A stretch of DNA of 18,005 nt from UMGS755 sp045595795 (GCA_045595795.1 JAZOBC010000082.1:1-18005); one strand, 5' to 3'. Shown: positions 7,887-16,266, numbered from the stretch's first letter. Notes: a model not told the origin generated them from the letters alone. Made by a program: numbers and translations.

Positions 7887-8931
7887 ACTCAGTCTTTGCA
7901 TCAGCTTCTAAAACCAATGCACCTAATTCTTTGGCTGTTATTTCGCCATATTCATCCGACTTAACAGCCGGACGGCCATCATAATGTTGAATGGCATATT
8001 CCAACAAATCAATATCTTTTATATTGAAGCACACAGGCGTTGCGCCCGGTCGATTAAACAAAGCAAGCGCCTGCTCCAGCTCCTCGCCTTTTTCAGTTTT
8101 AATCTCAATCAGTTGCTTGTTTTGGCTGATGATTTTACCTGAAAAATCCAAAAACAGCACCTCATTTTGTGAACAAATGGCATTGAGCATGGGAAAATCA
8201 GGATGCAAGGGCGATAGCTGCCAAATTTCTTTGAAAGCAGATGCTACATAGGCTGCGCTGCCGGATGAAAGACCAATCATGGCACATTTCTGATGCACAA
8301 AAGAAGGAATATAGTCAGCGTAATCCTCCGGCTCCAAGTAGTGCCCCGGATTGCTGACAGCAAATAAAGGAAGCGTTGTAAACGCCTGCATCTCCGTTAA
8401 AATAGCAAGCGCATCATCAATATACATATTGGTGCAACCAACAGCACAAACATCCAGCGCCTGCAGCGTTATCAAAAGTGTAACCGCACGTGAAACTGCT
8501 TCTTCTCCGTCACCCACGCAAATACCGATACACACCGGCAAATCTGTAGCCTCACGAAGCGCATAAAGAGCGCACTTAGCTGAAACAGCATCCTTAAAAT
8601 CTGTTAAAAAGATAGCAGAAACCGCTTGATCATCAAGCCAGGTTGCCTGACGAACCACCTGTTCATGATAGTCCTGATAGACATCATCATTTGATAAAAA
8701 GCTCTCAGGCGCCGTGATTTGCCCTGCAACAAATGCTTTGTCGGAAGCTGCATCAAATAGAGCATCCAACAACTTTTCATCCTCATCATCCATATGCACA
8801 CAAACAGGTGCCAATAACACATTGGCACCTGTTTGCACATAATCCTCCAAAGCCACAGCATCAGCTTCATTTGCCGATGCTATGACCAAAACGTTTGATT
8901 TTAATATTTCCTTGAGCTGAGATGTAGTCAT
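7885..8931 (-). CDS. Degenerate homocysteine S-methyltransferase-like protein
   Basis: I do not recognise a named gene here. The first 235 or so residues follow the barrel of the homocysteine S-methyltransferase domain (as in MetH): TGANVLL (34-40), AFVAGQI (66-72), a helix-strand segment ending in SAIFLTDFKDAVSAKCALYA (105-124), TDLPVCIGICV (129-139), a GINC-like AVGCTN (163-168) and LPLFAVSNPG (187-196). The zinc ligands of that family are one cysteine in GINC and two in GGCCG. Here C166 remains, but the second motif reads GLSSG (220-224), so both cysteines are replaced by serine. The tail (about 250-348) contains IDLLEYAIQHYDGRPAVKS, which loosely recalls the start of the pterin-binding domain of MetH. 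No cobalamin domain is present. Methyl transfer to homocysteine therefore seems unlikely; a repurposed or non-catalytic role is inferred. The ribosome binding site is weak (AGGCGG-like). It lies 18 bases after the DUF4340 gene and 11 before recR. Confidence 0.7.
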   Translation of the reverse strand: MTTSQLKEILKSNVLVIASANEADAVALEDYVQTGANVLLAPVCVHMDDEDEKLLDALFDAASDKAFVAGQITAPESFLSNDDVYQDYHEQVVRQATWLDDQAVSAIFLTDFKDAVSAKCALYALREATDLPVCIGICVGDGEEAVSRAVTLLITLQALDVCAVGCTNMYIDDALAILTEMQAFTTLPLFAVSNPGHYLEPEDYADYIPSFVHQKCAMIGLSSGSAAYVASAFKEIWQLSPLHPDFPMLNAICSQNEVLFLDFSGKIISQNKQLIEIKTEKGEELEQALALFNRPGATPVCFNIKDIDLLEYAIQHYDGRPAVKSDEYGEITAKELGALVLEADAKTE

Positions 8932-8949
8932 ACAACACCGCCTGTCTGC

Positions 8950-10302
8950 TTATTTCGAAACATAGCCTTCAATGGTAGAAAGCATATTGTCAATCTGTTT
9001 TTTACGCATGAGAAGATTTCCCTTTCCATTTACCAAAACAAGATAATTTCTTTCATCATAAGGCACACAACTGATCACGGTTTGGCTTCCATCATTTTTA
9101 TGATAGCAAATGGTGAATTCAGCACTTCCTGAGTAAGGCTGTGTAATAAAGTCGTCAAGGCTTAAGCCCAAAACAGCCTGATATGCCTTTTTAAAGTTTG
9201 ATTCTTCAATCTTTTTCCCGTCAATGGTGTAGGTAGCGTGATCCGCGCTGCCGGAAATGGTCATCATGTGACTTTTGCCAAGACCTTCTAAAGTAACCTT
9301 GGATACCTCTGTAATATTCTCCAGATGAATCAGTTTATCAACCAGTTCATGATAACCCAGGGATAAAAAGTCTAATTTTTCCGTTGCAACTTGATAAATC
9401 ATGTTATTCCCTACAAGGCGAATATACGTATTGCTGTCTTCAGCGTTACCGACCTGTACGGTGTAGGTGATACCGTCAAAGGTAGAAAGACTATAAGTTA
9501 CTTTCGGCTGGTCGAGTCCATAATCCTTGCCTGCTTCCGGTACCGCAATGGATACAACCGCAGTTTGTGTCAAAATATTGGTCAACAGTCTTTCAGAAAT
9601 GTTGTAGGCATTCGCTGTTTTCATAATGGGCTTCGTCATATGCCACTCATAGGCAGGCTCTTCCCCTTCCGGTGCCACATTTTTCAAAACCAGTTCAATG
9701 GATTCTGCATTCTGCCTGTTAATGGCAATGCTTTTAATGTTTTCTCCGGCAATAGAATAAATATCACTGCTTAAAAGATTTGAAAGCGGTCCGGCTAAGT
9801 TATCACAACCGGAAGCACTCTTTGTATAGACCTTCGTTTCACCATCAAGCATCAAATAGGTAATGGTGTTTTCAATACTGTTGTTACCGATCAGCACCGT
9901 AGTTTTACTACCGTCAGAAAGTGTAATCTGAACGGTTCTTTGAGGCTTATCTAAGCCATACTGTGCAAGGTTTTGTGCGTTTTCTTCGAGCAATTCTTTT
10001 GCAACAATGTTCGCACATTCATATAAAAGTGTTTCCACACGGGATTGCGAAATTAAGATGTCAGGATTGTTGTTTACAAGCCAAACGCCGTTCTCCATGG
10101 AAATGGTATAGGTTTCTTTTGGCAGAGTGACCGTAACGGCAGCAATGTTACTTTTTTCTGTTTTAAATACCGTCACCGTATCAGGCAACTCAGGTAGTAC
10201 CGTTTCCTCCTGCTTTGGCTCATATTGAGACACAAAATACATGCCGGCGCCGAGCACAGCAATGACCAGTACTAAAATAATAATATTTCTGACAGGCTTC
10301 AT
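8950..10302 (-). CDS. DUF4340 membrane-anchored protein
   Basis: This 450-residue protein has one N-terminal membrane segment (about residues 5-24, preceded by KPVR) and a long extracytoplasmic portion, so it is probably anchored to the outer face of the membrane. No lipobox cysteine is visible. Two similar beta-rich units carry the DUF4340 signature: YGLDKPQ at 115-121 followed by LSDGSKTTVLIGN, and YGLDQPK at 261-267 followed by FDGITYTVQVGN. A third, less conserved unit occupies the C-terminus. Members of this family sit beside gliding-type ABC transporters (GldFG-like) in some bacteria, but none is nearby here. The function is unknown. AAAGGA lies upstream of the ATG, and the gene is the first of the unit running to lgt, behind a candidate promoter. 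Confidence 0.85.
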   Translation of the reverse strand: MKPVRNIIILVLVIAVLGAGMYFVSQYEPKQEETVLPELPDTVTVFKTEKSNIAAVTVTLPKETYTISMENGVWLVNNNPDILISQSRVETLLYECANIVAKELLEENAQNLAQYGLDKPQRTVQITLSDGSKTTVLIGNNSIENTITYLMLDGETKVYTKSASGCDNLAGPLSNLLSSDIYSIAGENIKSIAINRQNAESIELVLKNVAPEGEEPAYEWHMTKPIMKTANAYNISERLLTNILTQTAVVSIAVPEAGKDYGLDQPKVTYSLSTFDGITYTVQVGNAEDSNTYIRLVGNNMIYQVATEKLDFLSLGYHELVDKLIHLENITEVSKVTLEGLGKSHMMTISGSADHATYTIDGKKIEESNFKKAYQAVLGLSLDDFITQPYSGSAEFTICYHKNDGSQTVISCVPYDERNYLVLVNGKGNLLMRKKQIDNMLSTIEGYVSK

Positions 10303-10335
10303 CTTTTGTCCGTCCTTTCATCCAAATCTATCTTC

Positions 10336-10364
10336 ATTTTACACGAATCTTACAGAAGATGCAA
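10336..10364 (-). promoter_or_regulatory. Candidate promoter of the DUF4340-recR-lgt unit
   Basis: TTGCAT (10359-10364) and TAAAAT (10336-10341) on the minus strand are separated by 17 bases, in the 89-base gap between birA and the DUF4340 gene. This gap is the largest between genes from here down to lgt. A 6-bp inverted repeat, ACGAAT (10343-10348) with ATTCGT (10376-10381), brackets the -35 region and could be an operator or chance. No clear terminator for birA was seen in the gap. Confidence 0.5.
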
Positions 10365-10391
10365 GTCGCAAGTATATTCGTCACAAAAACT

Positions 10392-11198
10392 TTACAAAAC
10401 CGGCCGGATTAAGTTGACTTCGCCGGTTTCTAAGGTGATAATTTCTCCGTTTTCTCGTTGAATGAGTAAACGCGCACAATCATCAATGGACAGAGCAAGT
10501 CCCATCATGACTGCGCCATTTTTCAAAAACTGAATGGTTTTTCCTAAAATGTTAGAATGATCACGATAAATATGCAGAAAGTCTGTTTCCGGTAAAGCCT
10601 CATAAAGTAATGACCATTGCTTGACAATCTCCGCACATAGTGAAAGCTGTTCGGGTACACCGTTATGTAATGGAAGTTCTGCAAGGGAGATGGTTTTGCC
10701 AGAAATCTCATCAGCGTAGCCCTTTTGGGGTGGGCGCAGGTTGATGCCGATACCCAAAACCACATAATCAAGTTCTCCCAAAGCGTCAAATTGTCCCTCG
10801 GCTAAGATACCGCAAAGCTTTTTATTGTCATAATATAAATCATTGACCCACTTAATTGAAACCGGTACGCCTGTTAGCTTCAAAATGGCCTTCCAAACCG
10901 AAACTGCGGCACACGCTGTTAACAATCCGGCATCTGCCTGAGATGCCCTCGGGCGCAAAATCAGACTCATATAAAGCCCGCTGCCCTGCGGGGAATAAAA
11001 GTGCCGCCCCATGCGTCCTCTGCCGTTTGTTTGCGTTTCTGAAAGCACAACGGTTCCCTGAGGAGCGCCACATGCAGCCAGCTCCTTGGCTCTGTCGTTG
11101 GTGGATGTGATGGTGTCATAGCATTCTGCACTGCTGAAAAAACCGCAGTCAGACAGCAGTGCAGAAATTTCTTGTTCGGATTGTGTATGACGATTCAT
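10392..11198 (-). CDS. birA: Biotin-protein ligase (no DNA-binding domain)
   Basis: This enzyme activates biotin with ATP and attaches it to a lysine of biotin-dependent carboxylases or decarboxylases in the cytoplasm. The 268-residue protein starts almost at once with the catalytic domain: STNDRAKEL near 32-40, the biotinyl-AMP loop GRGRMGR at 59-65, and the KWVNDLYYDNKKLCGIL segment at 116-132 with the conserved lysine, followed by GIGINLR. A short C-terminal SH3-like domain follows. The N-terminal winged-helix of the E. coli/Bacillus regulator type is absent, so it is probably only a ligase and not a biotin-operon repressor. AGGATG precedes the ATG. It lies 32 bases after atpC with no terminator between, so read-through from the ATP synthase operon is likely. 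No biotin-acceptor gene is in the window. Confidence 0.95.
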   Translation of the reverse strand: MNRHTQSEQEISALLSDCGFFSSAECYDTITSTNDRAKELAACGAPQGTVVLSETQTNGRGRMGRHFYSPQGSGLYMSLILRPRASQADAGLLTACAAVSVWKAILKLTGVPVSIKWVNDLYYDNKKLCGILAEGQFDALGELDYVVLGIGINLRPPQKGYADEISGKTISLAELPLHNGVPEQLSLCAEIVKQWSLLYEALPETDFLHIYRDHSNILGKTIQFLKNGAVMMGLALSIDDCARLLIQRENGEIITLETGEVNLIRPVL

Positions 11199-11230
11199 AA
11201 TATCATCCTATTTCGTTTTTGATATGCAAG

Positions 11231-11494
11231 TTAGTCAAGCCAACGAAAACTGCCTGACATAAGGGTAACACGGTCAGCATCAACAGTTAACAAACCGCCA
11301 TCAGTGTGTCCGATTTTTTCTGAATGATCCGTTAGTTCAACCTTGCAATCACAAGGCTGAACTGAGGTGATAAACGGAATGTGTCCTGCAAAAACCGCTA
11401 AATCGCCGTTGGCGCCCCTCAGGCTGATTTGAATAACATCATCCTGAAAAATTGTGCCATCGGGTGAAGAGATGGTTAAACGATATGTGTTCAT
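11231..11494 (-). CDS. atpC: ATP synthase epsilon subunit, short form
   Basis: Epsilon belongs to the F1 central stalk and links gamma to the c-ring. Its N-terminal beta-sandwich is complete: ISSPDGTIFQDDVIQISLRG (residues 8-27), a GDLAVFAGHIPFIT segment, and GGLLTVDADRVTLMSG near the end. Normal epsilon is about 130-140 residues and ends in two helices that can extend into the F1 head and inhibit ATP hydrolysis. This protein stops at 87 residues, directly after the beta domain. The 32 bases after the stop contain no remnant of the missing part, so this looks like a true short form and not a frameshift. The start overlaps the atpD stop by one base (TAATG), with AAGGTG upstream. Similar short epsilons are known in some bacterial groups. 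Confidence 0.9.
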   Translation of the reverse strand: MNTYRLTISSPDGTIFQDDVIQISLRGANGDLAVFAGHIPFITSVQPCDCKVELTDHSEKIGHTDGGLLTVDADRVTLMSGSFRWLD

Positions 11495-12891
11495 TACGAC
11501 ACCTTCTTTGCCTTTGCCACAGCCTCGTCAATGGTGCCTACAAATAAGAAAGCAGATTCCGGCAAATCATCATGCTTGCCTTCAATGATTTCCTTAAAAC
11601 CGCGAATGGTTTCAGAAAGCGGCACATAGGTTCCCTCAATACCTGTAAATTTCTCAGATACGAAGAACGGCTGCGACAGAAAACGCTGAATCTTTCTGGC
11701 ACGCTGCACCAGCAGCTTATCATCGTCAGATAACTCATCCATACCCATAATAGCAATGATATCCATGAGCTCCTGATACCGCTGCAGAATTCTCTGCACC
11801 TCACGGGCAACACTGTAATGCTCCTCACCTAAAATCTCCGGTGACAGAATACGGCTGGTGGATTCCAGCGGATCGACTGCAGGATAAATGCCCTGAGATG
11901 CAATGTTACGGGACAAAACCGTGGTTGCATCAAGGTGTGCAAAGGTGGTTGCAGGTGCAGGGTCTGTCAGGTCATCAGCCGGCACATAAACCGCCTGAAT
12001 CGAGGTGATAGAACCTTTTTTCGTTGAAGTGATTCTCTCCTGCAGCGTACCCATTTCATTGGCAAGGGTGGGCTGATAGCCAACGGCTGAGGGCATACGG
12101 CCTAAAAGTGCCGAAACCTCAGAACCCGCCTGCGTGAAACGGAAAATATTATCAATGAATAAGAGCACGTCCTGCCCTTCTTCATCGCGGAAATATTCTG
12201 CCATGGTAAGACCCGAAAGTGCCACACGCATTCTTGCTCCCGGTGGCTCATTCATCTGACCATATACCAAAGTGGTATTAGCCAAAACGCCGGATTCCTT
12301 CATTTCATTATACAGGTCGTTGCCTTCTCTGGTACGTTCACCAACACCGGTGAACACAGAAAGACCACCATGCTGCTTGGCAATGTTGTTAATTAACTCC
12401 ATAATCAAAACGGTTTTACCAACACCGGCACCGCCAAACAGACCAATTTTACCTCCCTTAGAATAAGGACAAATCAGGTCAATAACCTTAATGCCTGTTT
12501 CAAAAATTTCGGTTGCAGTAGAAAGCTCTGCATATTCCGGTGCAGGACGATGAATATTCCAACTCTCCTCTGTTTCCGGTGCAGGCTGATTATCAACCAC
12601 ATCACCTAACACATTAAAAATTCTGCCTAAGGTCTCACGTCCCACGGGCACGCTGATGGCCTTACCTGTATCGGTAACTGCCGTGCCGCGTTTTAACCCA
12701 TCGGTAGAAGCCATGGCAATACAGCGAACGGTGTTATCGCCAATATGCTGTGCCACTTCAACCGTCAGGGTTTTATCCCCATTGGGCATGGTCAGTGCAT
12801 TATATATGGCAGGCAGACTGCCTTCTTCAAAACGAACGTCAACAACAGGCCCCATGACCTGTGAAACAACGCCTTTTGCTGTTTCTGACAT
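11494..12891 (-). CDS. atpD: ATP synthase beta subunit
   Basis: Catalytic subunit of F1, with three copies per complex. The 465-residue protein has the Walker A loop GGAGVGKT at 153-160, the catalytic glutamate in GERTREGND (E185), NEPPGAR (214-220), the Walker B aspartate in LLFIDNIFRF (D247), and the DELSEED-type loop written here as DELSDDDK. Length and motifs are normal, so it should be active. AAAGGAGG stands eight bases before the ATG, one of the strongest ribosome binding sites in the window, in keeping with the high stoichiometry needed. It begins 14 bases after atpG. Confidence 0.98.
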   Translation of the reverse strand: MSETAKGVVSQVMGPVVDVRFEEGSLPAIYNALTMPNGDKTLTVEVAQHIGDNTVRCIAMASTDGLKRGTAVTDTGKAISVPVGRETLGRIFNVLGDVVDNQPAPETEESWNIHRPAPEYAELSTATEIFETGIKVIDLICPYSKGGKIGLFGGAGVGKTVLIMELINNIAKQHGGLSVFTGVGERTREGNDLYNEMKESGVLANTTLVYGQMNEPPGARMRVALSGLTMAEYFRDEEGQDVLLFIDNIFRFTQAGSEVSALLGRMPSAVGYQPTLANEMGTLQERITSTKKGSITSIQAVYVPADDLTDPAPATTFAHLDATTVLSRNIASQGIYPAVDPLESTSRILSPEILGEEHYSVAREVQRILQRYQELMDIIAIMGMDELSDDDKLLVQRARKIQRFLSQPFFVSEKFTGIEGTYVPLSETIRGFKEIIEGKHDDLPESAFLFVGTIDEAVAKAKKVS

Positions 12892-12905
12892 GTTATTTAC
12901 CTCCT

Positions 12906-13709
12906 TTATGCATCGCTGCCGGCAACAATTTCCGTAATTTCCTGGGTGATGGCACCCTGTCTTGCACGGTTATATTGCAGTTGTAAATCATCCAGCATTT
13001 GCTGAGCGTTTTTTCCGGCAGAATCCATTGCAAAACGACGCGCTGCCACTTCTGATGCATAGCTTTCCCGCACCGAAGCCACAAGCATCGCTGCCAAATA
13101 TTCATAAATTGCCGCATTTAAAATGGTCATTTCATCCGGCTCAAACAAAACACTGTGCGTTTTGTTTGCTTCTTTTTTTTCAAGAGGAAGCAGCCAGGTA
13201 ACCTGTGGTTCCTGCGACATCATAGACACATATTTGGTGCAAACAATGCCCACTCTGTCAAACTCTCCTGCTAAAAATCCGGCACAAAGGTCCTTTGCCA
13301 AAGAAATGGCATCCCCATAGCTAAAGGTTTCAGCCAACTGAAAATCGCCGCCATAACGGTCGCAAGAGCGCTTACCGATTGGAATGATTTCCGTTGCATC
13401 ATAGTCTCTCATCAAGCGAAAGATATTTGCATTATAACCGCCGGCAAGTCCCCTGTCTCCTGCTACTACAACGAGACAAAGCTTGCTCCCCTCACGCTTT
13501 TGCATGTAGGGGCTTTTCGCACATTCGCTGCAAGATGTCAAGAGCGCCACAGCATCTGTCATGACAGAAGCATATTGACGGCTTTGCATCATGGCTTCTG
13601 TGGCGCGTCTGATTTTAGAAGACGCAACAAGTCCCATGGCTTTTGTCAAATGCAGGGTTGAGTCAACACTCTTAATGCGGCTTCTGAGTTTTTTAATATC
13701 AGCACCCAT
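12906..13709 (-). CDS. atpG: ATP synthase gamma subunit
   Basis: Gamma is the rotating shaft of F1. The 267-residue protein has both conserved ends: the N-terminal helix with LHLTKAMGLVASSKIRRA (19-36) and the C-terminal helix with RRFAMDSAGKNAQQMLDDL, ending in the QGAITQEITEIVAG signature. The middle Rossmann-like domain starts LCLVVVAGDRGLAGGYN (77-93). It is slightly shorter than the usual 285-290 residues, the loss lying in the middle domain and not in the coiled coil. AGAGGTG precedes the ATG, six bases after atpA. Confidence 0.97.
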   Translation of the reverse strand: MGADIKKLRSRIKSVDSTLHLTKAMGLVASSKIRRATEAMMQSRQYASVMTDAVALLTSCSECAKSPYMQKREGSKLCLVVVAGDRGLAGGYNANIFRLMRDYDATEIIPIGKRSCDRYGGDFQLAETFSYGDAISLAKDLCAGFLAGEFDRVGIVCTKYVSMMSQEPQVTWLLPLEKKEANKTHSVLFEPDEMTILNAAIYEYLAAMLVASVRESYASEVAARRFAMDSAGKNAQQMLDDLQLQYNRARQGAITQEITEIVAGSDA

Positions 13710-13715
13710 CTACAA

Positions 13716-15209
13716 TCACCTCTGCATGTTACCCAATGCTTCTTTCAGCATGTCAAAGTCTGCATCGTCAGCATAGCCTTGCTCAAACCGCACAAGCAAG
13801 CTTTCATATTCATTTTCAAGCTTTTCATACAATGCCTGTTCATAGTCTGCTACTTTGCTTACCGCAACATCATTCAAATAACCGTTAATGGCTGCATAAA
13901 TAATGGCCACCTGGCAACCCACACGCACCGGTGAATTTCGGTTTTGCTTTAAAACCTCCACAATGCGCTCACCTAAGGCAAGTCTTGCCTTGGTATCGGC
14001 ATCTAAATCGCTGCCGAACTGCGCAAAGGACTGTAGTTCTCTATACTGAGAATATAACAGCTTCAGCTCGCCGGAAACCTTTTTCATTGCCTTCAGCTGT
14101 GCCGATCCACCAACACGGCTAACGGAAATACCCGGGTTAATGGCAGGCATAACGCCGGCATGGAACAGCTCTGTTTCCAAAAATATCTGACCATCGGTAA
14201 TGGAGATAACGTTGGTGGGAATATAGGCCGAAACGTCACCTGCCTGGGTTTCAATGAGCGGCAGTGCCGTAATAGAACCGCCACCATATTCCTCGGCCAC
14301 ACAAGCCGCTCGCTCTAAGAGTCTTGAATGGAGATAGAATACGTCACCAGGATATGCTTCACGTCCTGGAGGACGACGAATCAACAGTGACAGGGCACGA
14401 TAGGCAACTGCGTGCTTGGAAAGGTCATCATAAATAATGAGGACATCTCTTCCCTTTTCACGGAAATATTCTGCCATGGCACAGCCGGCATAAGGCGCAA
14501 CATACTGCAGCGGTGCCGACTCAGAAGCTGATGCCGATACAATGATGGTATATTCCATTGCTCCTGCCCGTGCCAGTTCGTTGGTCAACTGCACAACCGA
14601 TGAATTTTTTTGGCCAATGGCAACATAAATGCAAATGACATCAGAATTCTTCTGGTTGATAATGGTATCTAAAGCAATTTCCGTCTTACCCGTCTGTCTG
14701 TCACCAATAATCAATTCACGCTGACCGCGGCCAATGGGAATCATGCTGTCAATGGCCTTAATACCGGTTTGCAGCGGAACCGAAACACTCTTTCTTTCAA
14801 TAATACCGGGTGCTTCTGATTCTATGGGGCGTTCTTCTGTGGTTTCTATAGGGCCTTTTCCGTCAATGGGATGTCCCAATGCATCTACCACACGTCCCAG
14901 CATGGCTTCACCCACCGGCACAGAAACAACGCGACCGGTGCGCTTAACTGTTGAGCCTTCACGAATAGAGTTGGTGTCAGACAAAAGAGCAACGGAAACC
15001 GTTTCATCCTCCAAATTCTGAGCCATACCAAAACTGCCGTCTTCAAACTCAACAAGTTCGCTTGCCATACACTCTCTTAAGCCATATACACGCGCAATAC
15101 CGTCACCAACCAAAATGACCGTACCGGTTTCGCGCATTTCAATTCGGGATTGATAGTTTTTTATTTGTTGTTTAATGATATTACTAATTTCTTCAGGTCT
15201 TGTACTCAT
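13716..15209 (-). CDS. atpA: ATP synthase alpha subunit
   Basis: Non-catalytic nucleotide-binding subunit of F1. The 497-residue protein has the Walker A loop GDRQTGKT at 169-176, the Walker B stretch DVLIIYDDLSKHAVAYR, the PGREAYPGDVFYLHSRLLERAA region in the usual place, and the family signature PAINPGISVSRVGGSAQ, with the arginine that reaches into the beta active site. The N-terminus (RPEEISNIIKQQI) is the normal delta-binding segment. Its ATG overlaps the atpH stop by four bases (ATGA), and AAAGGA lies upstream. Confidence 0.98.
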   Translation of the reverse strand: MSTRPEEISNIIKQQIKNYQSRIEMRETGTVILVGDGIARVYGLRECMASELVEFEDGSFGMAQNLEDETVSVALLSDTNSIREGSTVKRTGRVVSVPVGEAMLGRVVDALGHPIDGKGPIETTEERPIESEAPGIIERKSVSVPLQTGIKAIDSMIPIGRGQRELIIGDRQTGKTEIALDTIINQKNSDVICIYVAIGQKNSSVVQLTNELARAGAMEYTIIVSASASESAPLQYVAPYAGCAMAEYFREKGRDVLIIYDDLSKHAVAYRALSLLIRRPPGREAYPGDVFYLHSRLLERAACVAEEYGGGSITALPLIETQAGDVSAYIPTNVISITDGQIFLETELFHAGVMPAINPGISVSRVGGSAQLKAMKKVSGELKLLYSQYRELQSFAQFGSDLDADTKARLALGERIVEVLKQNRNSPVRVGCQVAIIYAAINGYLNDVAVSKVADYEQALYEKLENEYESLLVRFEQGYADDADFDMLKEALGNMQR

Positions 15210-15733
15210 CTGCTTATCACATCCTTTACATCACCCAACCGGCGACGAATACTTGCATCAATCACCTTGCCGTCAATTTCAATGATCATGCCACCTAACA
15301 GTGATTCATCAATAGTCGTTTCAATTTCCACTTCATGACCGCACATAGATGTTAATTTAGCTAAAAGTGCCTCTGTTTCCTCCTGCGTCAGGCTAACAGC
15401 ACTGGTAACCAATGCTGTGGAAACATTTTGCGAAGCTGCAAGCAGGTTTTGATATTCCTCTGCTGCATCCAAAAAACTACGCATCATCATTTTCTCACAT
15501 AAAAGCTTGAGAAATGATACTACGTGCGTATGAAGCGAAGAAAATGCGTCATCAATTAGTGACAGTCGTTCCCCAACAGGAACGGCCGGTGAAGACAATA
15601 GTTCAACATAGCCCGGATTATCTTGTAGGGTTTCTACCACCACAGCCAGCGACTCAGAAACTTCCACACGGCAGTTTTCTTCTGATGCAAGCATAAAGAG
15701 AGCTGTTGCATATTCCTTACTCATTTGCATCAT
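15206..15733 (-). CDS. atpH: ATP synthase delta subunit
   Basis: Delta (OSCP-like) ties the peripheral stalk to the top of F1. The protein has the N-terminal helical domain (MSKEYATALFMLA) and the C-terminal signature LLGGMIIEIDGKVIDASIRRRL that closes this family. The N-terminus has several possible starts (GTG at 15742; ATG at 15739, 15733, 15730 and 15724). I chose 15733 because AGGTG lies six bases upstream, giving 175 residues; 15730 is nearly as good. All choices overlap the end of atpF. The stop overlaps the atpA start by four bases. Confidence 0.92.
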   Translation of the reverse strand: MMQMSKEYATALFMLASEENCRVEVSESLAVVVETLQDNPGYVELLSSPAVPVGERLSLIDDAFSSLHTHVVSFLKLLCEKMMMRSFLDAAEEYQNLLAASQNVSTALVTSAVSLTQEETEALLAKLTSMCGHEVEIETTIDESLLGGMIIEIDGKVIDASIRRRLGDVKDVISR

Positions 15734-16232
15734 TGTCATCACCTATTTGTTCAATCACAGCATGAATCATGTTGCGATGGTCCTCAATCTTAATTTCACG
15801 GGAAAGCATTTTCTCTGCCAACGCTGCCGAGACATCCACAATTTCACGCTTAATGCCTTCCGTTGCTTTTTTGCGCTCAAGCTCTGCCTCAGTTTGCGCC
15901 TGGCGGACAATGCCATCAGCCCGGGCAGAAGCCTCTTCCAAGATTTTTTCACTGCGCCATTTTGCACTGTCGGTGGCTTTTTGCATAATAGAATCTGCCT
16001 CTTGCTGGGCACCGGCTTTTTTTTCATTCCAATAGCGTTCATCCTCGAGCGCCCGTTCTCTTGCTTCGTTTGCCTCGCGATAGGTAGCATCAATTGCTGC
16101 CTGCCTTCCGGCAAGCATTTTTTTAACGGGACCATATAAGAATTTTTTAATGATTAAAAATAAAATAATCAAATTCGCAAGTGAAATCAAAATCTGCCAT
16201 AAATTAACGGATATTACGTCCAAAGATTGCAT
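15717..16232 (-). CDS. atpF: ATP synthase b subunit
   Basis: The b subunit forms the peripheral stalk. The 171-residue protein has one N-terminal membrane helix (about 9-29, ending in KKFLYGPVKKML) and a long charged helix from about residue 40 to 155, rich in Ala, Glu, Lys and Arg, as expected for the stalk dimer. The C-terminal region contacts delta. GGAGTG lies upstream of the ATG, 34 bases after atpE. Only one b-type gene is present, so the stalk is probably a homodimer. Confidence 0.95.
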   Translation of the reverse strand: MQSLDVISVNLWQILISLANLIILFLIIKKFLYGPVKKMLAGRQAAIDATYREANEARERALEDERYWNEKKAGAQQEADSIMQKATDSAKWRSEKILEEASARADGIVRQAQTEAELERKKATEGIKREIVDVSAALAEKMLSREIKIEDHRNMIHAVIEQIGDDNDANE

Positions 16233-16266
16233 GGTTTATTCACTCCAAATCTCAAACTTACACAGC

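Noticed and set aside
12906..13709. Shortened gamma subunit as a sign of damage
   Set aside because: Both conserved terminal helices are intact and the reduction lies in the variable middle domain, so it appears to be a normal variant.
15747..16139. Plus-strand frame of 130 codons antisense to atpF
   Set aside because: The long frame follows from the repetitive, charged coding sequence of the b subunit on the other strand; no start signal or family resemblance was seen.
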